In this document: piece by piece, positions 8,204-14,235 of the stretch
Position numbering within the stretch: the stretch's first letter is position 1
How the letters are laid out: every line of letters begins with the position of its first letter
Assembly: GCA_036939355.1 (NCBI GenBank)
Contig: JALLAP010000328.1
Span: 1-14,235 of the forward strand
Direction of reading: 5' to 3'
Length of the DNA: 14,235 nt
Source of the DNA: Thalassiosira profunda
Taxonomy: Eukaryota; Bacillariophyta; Thalassiosirophyceae; Thalassiosirales; Thalassiosiraceae
Position numbers and translations under genes: made by a program
The notes under the pieces: generated by a model
The model's input: the letters and a program-made list of their open reading frames with translations, nothing else
The model's database searches: none
What the model was told of the DNA's origin: nothing

Positions 8204-9963
8204 ATTAGTTATCAGACCTTGGTAAGAATCCTCAAAATCAACCCGATAGTGAGTGTGTATTCTGTTGAGAAACTTGATACGCTGCTCCTCTTGCGGGTGG
8301 AGGTTAGCAAGTTCGACCTCCTTCGGCAAATTGGGGCAATCAAGCTCATCAAACACGAATCTGCCAAGAATGATGTAAATGTCGACATAAGCCCAGCCAA
8401 ATTTGTCGTATGAAAGTACCACCAATTTGCACCCAGCCAAAATACTCTCTGTGTATCGAGGGTATCGGATCCTTGCCACAACCTTCAAGTCTGACGCACT
8501 GCCTGATTCCAGAGACGAAGGTTGCCATAGAGTAAAAGCCGATCCCTTGGAATCGCAAGCTTGCACTGCTATCAAACCGAGCTTTGGGAGCGAATCTCCG
8601 ACTTCGTACATCCACATGATCATGTTCGGCACACCATCGTGCGCGTTGAATGTGCCATCTGCATACAATGTATGTGTCAATTGAGGCAACGCCTGGCTAT
8701 CGCAGTCACAAATCTCGATCCGGCCTTCCTCTGTGCCGACCAACAGTTTCGTTTCATCTTCCGAAACGGTGATCGACGATACCACGCCATTGGCCAAATA
8801 AAAGTGCTGTGGTCGAGATATCCGAAATGCCCCCCAGATGCCCATGTCCATGGGAATTTCAAACACCGCACTCTCAACATCAGGAACCTCAATACGATAT
8901 CTTTCGGGTATGGCATTGTATGCCTCCTCACTGATCGTTCCAAAGAGCCGATCTCCAAGTATAGAAAATCCGTTCTCCCTGATATCTGATGAGACTACAA
9001 TGTCAATGGGCACATGGGGGAATGACAAGACACGCACCATTCTCCTGGAATTCGTGTCACGCTCTGCAATATAAATTGCGAGCGCTCCCGCTCGTCCTCG
9101 CCGCCACCTCTCGTCCAACTGTAGACCTCGGTGAACGCAAATAGTTCGCTCCCGTCTCCTGCAAATACTGGTGCCCCTTCCTTCACCAGTCTCACCATCC
9201 AAATCAAACTCCCCCCTTCTCCGCCAATCCTGGCCCAAGGCACACTGTCGAATTCTCCCCCTCCCTGTGCGACGATTTTGATACCTTGTGTATGTGCACT
9301 AGTCCCCACACCACGTGCAACGTCCAGAAAGAGGTCCAATGTCTCCTCCAATGTGTTAAAGCGGTGACCTTGACGCTTCTTTTGAATCGATTTGTCAAAG
9401 CAAACAGAATTAGAATCGAGCAGGTTGCCGTGCACTTCGAGCATATACGTTTCTGGATTCACAATGATATACTCTCCCCCAGTGCCAGAGGACATGAGAC
9501 AAAACGGGTCTTCCACGGCGCACTCATCCAAGGAATCATCGGAATTATTCTCCAATCTCCAAGGCCAATCTAGCGGCTTGAAGTAAAAGTGGCGCAGAGG
9601 CAGCTTGCGGCGCTTGTCGTGACCGACGAGTGTTTTCAGGAGCGCCATTCGATCATTGATCGCCTTCAAGTAGTCCAGGTCGGGCGGGTCCATCTGCAGA
9701 TCTGCAAACACGCCCTTCCAGATTTTGTGGCATTCCCCTTGTGCACGTGATGTGCTCTTGGGATCGAATCTGCCACGCAACGACTTGGAGGTGCACATGG
9801 TAAAACGGACCAGCGAGCGCAGATCGTTCGTGTAGGACACGATGCGAAGAAGGGCGTCGTCGCACAGCTGGTCGAAGGGACCCCCGCTGCTGCCCTCCTC
9901 TCGCGGCCTTTTGGCCGAGGAGGATTTGGGGCCGCCCCCCTTGCCCCTGCGCTTCGCCGACAT
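7967..9963 (-). CDS. F-box-like protein with probable beta-propeller; one-base frame break near 9085
   Basis: The N-terminus is basic (MSAKRRGKGGGPK, SAKRPREE), a likely nuclear signal. Residues 30-66 (PFDQL, then DDALLRIVSYTNDLRSLVRF) match the F-box helix pattern, pointing to an SCF ubiquitin-ligase substrate adaptor. The rest has repeated beta-strand motifs such as LIWMVRLV, ELFAFTEVYSW, VVSSITVSEDETKLLVGTEEG and IEICDCD, like a WD/Kelch-type propeller. The first frame (to 8997) and second frame (to 7967) overlap at 8995-9238; the best join lies near 9080-9095, where EVYSWTRGGGEDERER should lead to LAIYIAERDTNSRRMVRVL. This needs one extra base. A 44-nt GT-AG intron (9064-9107) also fits the frame but removes a good strand. 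Start is ATG 9963; an in-frame ATG at 10134 adds 57 residues. The C-terminal end is uncertain because it overlaps the opposite gene. Confidence 0.62.
7972..8041 (+). other. Intron 3 of the HSF-like/HNH-like gene (phase 0, 70 nt)
   Basis: Donor GTAAGT. Two acceptors compete: CTCGCTCAG ending at 8019 and TGCTCGCCAG ending at 8041. The second yields 54 more codons including the stop, with FHFDH and CGYCH; the first gives 20 codons to a TAG at 8080. I choose 8041 because it makes a coherent zinc/HNH-like end. Confidence 0.75.
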
Positions 9964-10227
9964 CACCACGCCGCGCTCAAATTCCAAGAGCTCAACCCGC
10001 CCACCTTGCCTTTGTCGGGCGCGGTGCACGCTCCTTGCTCGTGTTGCTGTTGGCACTTGGCACTTCTGCCGCTTCGTGGACAGGGGGGCTCTCGTCTTCC
10101 CCGAACAAAGCCCCGTTTTGTTATTGCTCACCATTTGTTAGGAGGTGGGGCCCATGTGGGGGGAGTGCCCGCCTAGAGTGGCCGAATCCGCCCCCAATCC
10201 ACAAGCCAAACTTAGGGGGAGACAACG
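9964..10227. promoter_or_regulatory. Probable bidirectional promoter, F-box gene/ARP6
   Basis: 264 bp separate the two divergent ATGs if the F-box gene starts at 9963. GC-rich, with GGAGGTGGGGCCCATGTGGGGGGAG near 10141-10165, and AGGGGGAGACAACG directly before the ARP6 ATG. No clear TATA box. If the longer F-box start at 10134 is used, only 93 bp remain, which I find less likely. Confidence 0.45.
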
Positions 10228-12255
10228 ATGGTCGTCTCCGCCGCAGCGCCTCCTGGCAAGCAGCCGCCGGCCAAGAAGGCCGCGCCCGCCAAGGCCAAGC
10301 CGCGGGTGAAGCTGTCCAAGCCGAAGGGCCCCAAGGGCAAGGCCGATTCCGCGCCCTCCGCGCCAATTGCAACGTCGATGGGGGCAGGGGCGCAATTGAT
10401 GCTCCTCCCAACAAACCTTCCGGTGTGCGTCGTCGACAACGGCGGGTGGACGGTCAAGTACGGCCTCGTCCCGCATCAGCCGGAGATTGGCAGTGCGAAG
10501 AACGGAGAGGCGAAACATAGCGATGGTACAGCCACAGCCTCCAGCAGCGGCGACAGCACACATCATCGTATGTCCAGCATGCTCAACGCCACCGCCCGGC
10601 CGCCGCACCAGCTGACCGTCCTGGCCGGGGACGAGATCACGATGCGGATGAAGAATTTGGGACAGCTCACTTGGAACTATCCTTTAGAAAGGGGAATGAT
10701 CACCGACGGGGAGGCGCAGCTGCGGGTGTGGGCGCGGGTATTGGAGGTGATGGGAGTGGTGCCGGCACCGGCGATGGGGGGCCGAATGGGCGGCGGCGGG
10801 GGATTCCTCGCATCTATGGCTGCGGCAAGGAGGGGAAAGCAGGGGGTGGATGCGAATGCGGGCAAACCACAACCGACGCACTCGTCGAACAATTGCGCGT
10901 TGCTGTTGCTGGAACCGCCCTTTGTCCCCTCTGCCATCTCCGAAGGGGTGGACTGCATGCTGTTTCGGGAGCTCGGGATGGCGCGGGTCGCTCGCATGCT
11001 CGCCCCGTGCATGGCGGCGTACCACTACCTTTCATTTTGCATATCGAGTGCTGCCAGCGGTGGGGAATGGACGAACGACGACACCAAATGCTGCTGCGTG
11101 GTCGATTCGGGATACTCTTTCACCCACGTGGTGCCAACCTTTCGCGGCGAGGCATCGATGGATGCCATCCGGCGCCTCAATGTGGGAGGGAAGGTGCTCA
11201 CGAATCTGCTCAAGGAGGCTGTGACCTATCGGCAGTGGAACATGATGAGCGAATATCACCTCGTCAACGACGCGAAGGAGCAGCTGTGCTTCGTCAGCGA
11301 CCAGTTCGACCAAGAGATGCGAAAGTCCCGCGCCACGCGCAAAGGAATGCGGTGGTTCGATCGAGAATACTTGTTGCCGGACTTTGCAACTACGTTTCGT
11401 GGATCGGTGCGGCTGCCGGAACCGCTGCAAAGGAAACGGGAGATGGAAGAGATGGAGGCGATGCGCAAGGAAATGGAGAAGACGAACGAAGAGAAGGAGC
11501 GGCGGGAATTGGAGGAGGAGGCGAAGGAGTTGGCAAACATGCAAGCAGAGGGGATAGATGACGAGAAAGAGGAGGAGAAAGCAGAGACCACTGCAAAGGG
11601 CAGACAGAGGAAGAAGGCGCCCAAAGCAAGCAAATCCAAGAAAGCGAAGACGAAGAAGCGCAAACGAGACAACCAAAGCAAAGCTGCGGAGGGTGAAGAG
11701 GATGCTGAGCAATCCGGCAACGACTCCGACGAGGAGACGGACCAGCAGCGTATGCAGCGGCTGAAGGCAATGCGAGAACAGGAACGCAAACGGCGGGAGC
11801 AGGAATCGCTCGAACGCCAAGCTCTTGCCATGTCGGTGGAGCGCTTTGCCATTCCGGAGGTGCTCTTCCGCCCTTCCGACATTGGATTGGATTGCGGTGG
11901 CATCGCCGAGGCTATCGTGGAGTCCATCAACGCATGCGATCCGATATTGAGGGCGGCCATGTATCACAACGTGCTGTTAGTTGGAGGAAACGCGAAGATT
12001 CCCGGTTTCAAAGAGCGGGTAGAAGCGGAATTGAGGAGCCTGGCCCCGTCAAACTACGAAGTGCGCGTGTACATGCCAGAGGATCCCGCATCTTATGCGT
12101 GGGAGGGAGCGAGAAAATTCTCTAGCAGGCCTGGCTTTCAAGAGCGGTTCAGCGTGGATCGGCTCAGTTGGGAGTCGCTGAAGAAAGCTGGCAAGGATCA
12201 GCAGGAAATTTGGGGCAAAAGGATGCATGCTACGATCGCAGAAGTTATCAAATAG
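10228..12255 (+). CDS. ARP6: Actin-related protein 6 (SWR1/SRCAP chromatin remodeller subunit)
   Basis: Arp6 is a nuclear actin-fold subunit of the SWR1/SRCAP complex that deposits histone H2A.Z. The 675 intronless residues carry: a Lys/Pro/Ala-rich N-terminal tail (1-55); VCVVDNGGWTVKYGL (66-80), the first phosphate loop, altered from canonical actin as usual in Arp6; NYPLERGMITD (150-160); LLLEPPFVPSAISEGVD (226-242); CCCVVDSGYSFTHVVP (288-303) and RLNVGGKVLTNLLKE (316-330), both close to Arp6; then RFAIPEVLFRPSDIG (539-553), VLLVGGNAKIPGFKERV (582-598) and DPASYAWEGARKF (619-631). Human and yeast Arp6 are about 400-440 residues. The excess comes from the N-tail, a Gly-rich insert at about 180-222 and a charged Lys/Glu insert at about 400-530. 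It is divergent from the F-box gene, with whose promoter it may be linked, and convergent with the sulfotransferase. Confidence 0.95.
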   Translation: MVVSAAAPPGKQPPAKKAAPAKAKPRVKLSKPKGPKGKADSAPSAPIATSMGAGAQLMLLPTNLPVCVVDNGGWTVKYGLVPHQPEIGSAKNGEAKHSDGTATASSSGDSTHHRMSSMLNATARPPHQLTVLAGDEITMRMKNLGQLTWNYPLERGMITDGEAQLRVWARVLEVMGVVPAPAMGGRMGGGGGFLASMAAARRGKQGVDANAGKPQPTHSSNNCALLLLEPPFVPSAISEGVDCMLFRELGMARVARMLAPCMAAYHYLSFCISSAASGGEWTNDDTKCCCVVDSGYSFTHVVPTFRGEASMDAIRRLNVGGKVLTNLLKEAVTYRQWNMMSEYHLVNDAKEQLCFVSDQFDQEMRKSRATRKGMRWFDREYLLPDFATTFRGSVRLPEPLQRKREMEEMEAMRKEMEKTNEEKERRELEEEAKELANMQAEGIDDEKEEEKAETTAKGRQRKKAPKASKSKKAKTKKRKRDNQSKAAEGEEDAEQSGNDSDEETDQQRMQRLKAMREQERKRREQESLERQALAMSVERFAIPEVLFRPSDIGLDCGGIAEAIVESINACDPILRAAMYHNVLLVGGNAKIPGFKERVEAELRSLAPSNYEVRVYMPEDPASYAWEGARKFSSRPGFQERFSVDRLSWESLKKAGKDQQEIWGKRMHATIAEVIK

Positions 12256-12328
12256 TATGCATTTACTTCTCATCGTTTCTTTGTCTCTGTTGTCGGGACA
12301 GGAGTGGCATCATCTGTTGCATTGACAG

Positions 12329-12425
12329 AAACTGTGATATTCTTCGTTGATATTGCCAGCATGCCCTTCTCGGGCACCGAGCAAGGAGCACCGGCTGGCA
12401 ATATCAACGAAGAATATCACAGTTT
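12329..12425. repeat. Perfect 32-bp inverted repeat with 33-nt loop
   Basis: Positions 12329-12360 and 12394-12425 are exact reverse complements (starting AAACTGTGATATTC and ending GAATATCACAGTTT). The loop 12361-12393 holds a further small hairpin, CTCGG-GCA-CCGAG at 12369-12381. The right arm touches the N at 12426, and the palindrome stops where the N begins. It may be an assembly join made by inverted overlap, or a genuine fold-back element or palindrome. Confidence 0.9.
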
Positions 12426-12426
12426 N
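12426..12426. other. Ambiguous base (N)
   Basis: The only undetermined base in the window, directly outside the right arm of the inverted repeat and inside the last recognisable part of the sulfotransferase. It marks a likely join or unresolved position in a draft assembly. Confidence 0.95.
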
Positions 12427-13503
12427 ACTCAACTTCGATGTAATTCATCGAGAGATGGGTCTTAGCAAATTGTCGTATCTTTTCAGTATGTGCCCGGTAG
12501 AAGTCCTTCCAATACTCGTCCCTCCTGTCCGTTCCGAACTTGCAAAGGCGAATCCATTTGCCCAACAAATACCCTTTGTTCCAATTCTTTATGCTTCGGT
12601 ACCAGTCGCCGACGTCGCGTGTCATCAAAATCAATGTTGCATTTGGATAGTGCCTCGCAATATGCTTCAAGCCTCCGTCGTGCATCGAGGAGTAGAAACA
12701 GATGCCGGGATACGCAGTGCCAATGTCCGAAAATGCCTCCATACGATTCAACCGTTTGGGAATCCTCTTGTCGGCCTTCACCATGGGAAGAGGTCTGTGC
12801 TGGCATTGGTCCAAGGGTGCCACTCCCGTCGAGGAGGTGGCATTGTCCGCGAAGAATTGTTGCGCATACAGTCTCCGATGCGCGTGTGCGCCATATTCAC
12901 GCCAGGATAAGTGCGGTGCGTGTATGTGTGTGTGGACCAGACATTTTTTCGGCAACCAAGGTATGCCTGAAGTGTTGTCGTCCCGCTCTTGGGAAAATTC
13001 AGGACCAAGATGGGTCTCGGAAGCTCTGTTCGATTGACATCCTCCCAAGGCAAATGTATGTTGTTTCTGCGTTTCAGTTCGCTCAGCTCCTCCATGAGCT
13101 CCTGGCTTGACTGCATCGCGGCTGGAACTTCCGGGAGCGACCATGGTAGTGGTAGATGTACGTCGATCACCGGTCTCCCCCCATTCTTCTTCGTTGCATT
13201 TGCCAGGAGGAGATAATAGTTGTTGTATATGTCATGCTTTTGTTTCAGCTGCGCCATAGTCAGGTTCGCCCACCCTTTTGGAAATCCGTCGCCTGATGAT
13301 GGGCTGATATCACCGGACGCGGCATTGCCCGACGGCTTGTCGGACAGCACGGGTGCATCGTCGCTCAACTGGGCTGCTGAGAAGATGGTGCCCAAATAAA
13401 CGTGGCCCTTGATGAGGGTTGTGATTGCAATGCACGCCGCGCCTACAACGAGATACGAGCGACGCAGCCCAGCCGCCTCGTTCCGCGGCTCCCCATCGAC
13501 CAT
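12427..13503 (-). CDS. Membrane-anchored sulfotransferase, frameshifted and 3'-truncated
   Basis: A PAPS-dependent sulfotransferase, probably a type II Golgi membrane enzyme. A hydrophobic anchor lies at residues 17-42 (YLVVGAACIAITTLIKGHVYLG). The PAPS 5'-phosphosulfate loop is ILVLNFPKSGTTTLQAYLG (165-183, PKSGTT at 171-176). In a second frame follow GICFYSSMHDGGLKHIARHY and the 3'-phosphate motif LILMTRDVGDWYRSIKNW, then WKDFYRAHTEKIRQFAK and YIEVE. The first frame ends at TGA 12778; the second covers 12404-13144. Family spacing (GDCM-x-N ... PL-x-C) puts the break at about 12838-12873, needing one added base; the alternative is a pseudogene. The C-terminus is lost: after YIEVE the frame meets the codon TNA at the N and then runs into the inverted repeat, so the true end is not in this sequence. 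Start ATG 13503 precedes the anchor; divergent from the ArfGAP gene. Confidence 0.78.
13433..13467. repeat. Duplicated segment, copy 1 (35 nt, sulfotransferase anchor coding)
   Basis: Identical to 13560-13594 at 34 of 35 positions (core GCGCCTACAACGAGATACGA). On the minus strand it codes LRRSYLVVGAA, the beginning of the sulfotransferase membrane anchor. The offset between copies is 127 nt. Confidence 0.9.
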
Positions 13504-13936
13504 CGGCGCTGGCGCCGGTGCCTGCGCTCGGGCTGCGGGGCGAGTGTGTGGCTTGTGGTCACGCGGCGCCTACAACGAGATACGAGCGACGCAGGCAAGC
13601 CTCGTTGCGCCCTCCTCCGTAGTCGGCGGCCCCGTCGACACGGCGCTGGCGCCGAGGAGTGCTAGCTGGTGGACTGGTGGGGTTGTTTTGTGGTTGTCCT
13701 TTGTAGCGCGACAGCTGTAAGATGATTTGGTTTGTCTTACCGAACATCAATAATTTTGTCTGATGATTTACAGACATCCCATTCAGTATCCTCGAACATA
13801 AGAAGCTCTACAGACGCAAACCGAAGCCACCGTCCACACAACGCCGCAAAACGCAAAACCAACTCGATCGGCCTCTCCGCGCCGCCGACGCCGCCTGCCT
13901 CCGCCACGCCCATAATAATTGCAAATCGCGCCGACC
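13504..13936. other. Intergenic region, sulfotransferase/ArfGAP, with duplicated 5' piece
   Basis: 433 bp between divergent starts. The half near the sulfotransferase holds a second, decayed copy of its 5' end. On the minus strand a GTGACC...CCCCGCAG stretch (about 13530-13559) could be a 5'-UTR intron. The other half is AT-richer, with TGTCTG-N8-CAGACA at 13757-13776, and likely holds the ArfGAP promoter. No further coding signal seen. Confidence 0.5.
13560..13594. repeat. Duplicated segment, copy 2 (upstream of the sulfotransferase)
   Basis: On the minus strand it again codes LRRSYLVVGAA, preceded by VDGAADYGGGRNEA where copy 1 has VDGEPRNEAAG, and followed by a stop. CTCGTT and GGCGCTGGCGCCG also recur further out (13505-13517 and about 13640-13655), so the original duplicated unit was longer than 35 nt and has diverged. 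Confidence 0.85.
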
Positions 13937-14235
13937 ATGAGCTCCTCCGGCAACCACAAGGCCGACGGGACCATCACCGCCGCCGGCAAGGGCCAGGCGT
14001 GCGTACCCACCGCGGCCAAGAACGCCCAATTCCGCAAGCTCAAAAACCTCCCCGCCAACGGCATCTGCTTCGACTGTCCCAACACCCGCCCGACGTGGGC
14101 GTCGACCACCTATGGGGTATTTCTGTGCCTCGATTGCAGCGCCACCCACCGGCAGATGGGGGTGCACATCACGTTTGTCAGGAGCGTGGATTTGGACGAG
14201 TGGACGCAGCGCCAGATTGACGCCATGCGGATCGG
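13937..14235 (+). CDS. ArfGAP2/3 (Glo3-like) Arf GTPase-activating protein, 3' partial
   Basis: Stimulates GTP hydrolysis by Arf on COPI vesicles between Golgi and ER. The first 99 residues are present and the window ends inside the domain. The zinc finger is C44-x2-C47-x16-C64-x2-C67, the exact ArfGAP spacing, in ICFDC and [19 protein letters not shown] and [13 protein letters not shown] follow, with R72 as the catalytic arginine finger. PTWAS and GVHITFVRS with LDEWT favour the ArfGAP2/3/Glo3 subgroup over ArfGAP1. The family usually reads SAVHR or SGVHR; here it is SATHR. The N-terminal 30 residues are an unremarkable Ser/Gly/Ala leader. Start ATG 13937 is preceded by CCGACC. The COPI-binding C-terminal part lies outside the window, so its length cannot be judged. 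Confidence 0.92.
   Translation, partial: MSSSGNHKADGTITAAGKGQACVPTAAKNAQFRKLKNLPANGICFDCPNTRPTWASTTYGVFLCLDCSATHRQMGVHITFVRSVDLDEWTQRQIDAMRI

Noticed and set aside
10671..11561. 296-residue Gly/Arg-rich frame inside ARP6
   Set aside because: It overlaps conserved ARP6 motifs in another frame, and its composition follows from GC-rich codon shadows.
11032..11967. 311-residue Leu/Phe-rich minus-strand frame opposite ARP6
   Set aside because: The hydrophobic look comes from the antisense of Lys/Glu codons (CTT, TTC, CTC), not from real membrane helices.
12799..12900. 101-nt GT-AG intron as the cause of the sulfotransferase frame change
   Set aside because: It fits the frame, but it would remove the GDCM...PLDQC region that the family usually keeps, so a one-base indel is the better reading.
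13732..14220. 162-residue frame overlapping the ArfGAP
   Set aside because: The ArfGAP frame has the exact zinc-finger spacing and arginine finger; this one is Pro/His/Arg-rich shadow.
1..14235. CRISPR arrays, tRNA or rRNA genes, transposase or integrase genes, prokaryotic operons
   Set aside because: I saw no spaced repeat arrays, no cloverleaf or rRNA core sequences and no transposase motif; the introns and protein families are eukaryotic.

Overview
The window is eukaryotic nuclear DNA, probably from a stramenopile alga and most likely a centric diatom. The evidence for that is compact genes with short GT-AG introns (68-102 nt), pyrimidine-rich leaders, mixed GC content, and protein families typical of diatom genomes: a membrane-anchored sulfotransferase, a divergent HSF-like domain, a Cys-rich RING-like protein and an F-box-like protein. 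ARP6 and an ArfGAP2/3 homologue prove a eukaryote; the diatom placement is inference. One ambiguous base (N at 12426) shows this is a draft assembly.

Layout: nine protein genes, strictly alternating in strand, so every neighbouring pair is convergent or divergent. (1) <1-1554 +, MFS transporter, 5' partial, two introns. (2) 1603-2108 -, small RING-like Cys-rich protein with a probable one-base frame break in a T run. (3) 2700-4109 +, intronless Fe(II)/2-oxoglutarate dioxygenase with HxD...H...R, somewhat like the TET/JBP group. (4) 4322-4927 -, Lys/Ala-rich probable nuclear protein. (5) 5225-8203 +, four-exon, 922-residue protein combining an N-terminal hydrophobic segment, a helical region, an HSF-like winged helix, Cys/His clusters and an HNH-like C-terminus. 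(6) 7967-9963 -, F-box-like protein with a probable beta-propeller and a frame break. (7) 10228-12255 +, actin-related protein 6 (SWR1/SRCAP subunit) with a large charged insertion. (8) about 12427-13503 -, membrane-anchored sulfotransferase, frameshifted and cut off at the N. (9) 13937->14235 +, ArfGAP2/3 (Glo3-like), 3' partial.

There is no operon logic. Known roles are scattered: transport (MFS), chromatin (ARP6, H2A.Z exchange), COPI vesicle traffic (ArfGAP), Golgi sulfation. Divergent pairs 4/5 and 6/7 are separated by only 297 and 264 bp and probably share promoters. The most unusual items are gene 5 (a fusion I cannot match to a named family), gene 3 (possible nucleic-acid or protein dioxygenase), a perfect 32-bp inverted repeat that abuts the N and ends the sulfotransferase, a partial duplication of the sulfotransferase 5' end, and three minus-strand genes that all need the same one-base frame correction.
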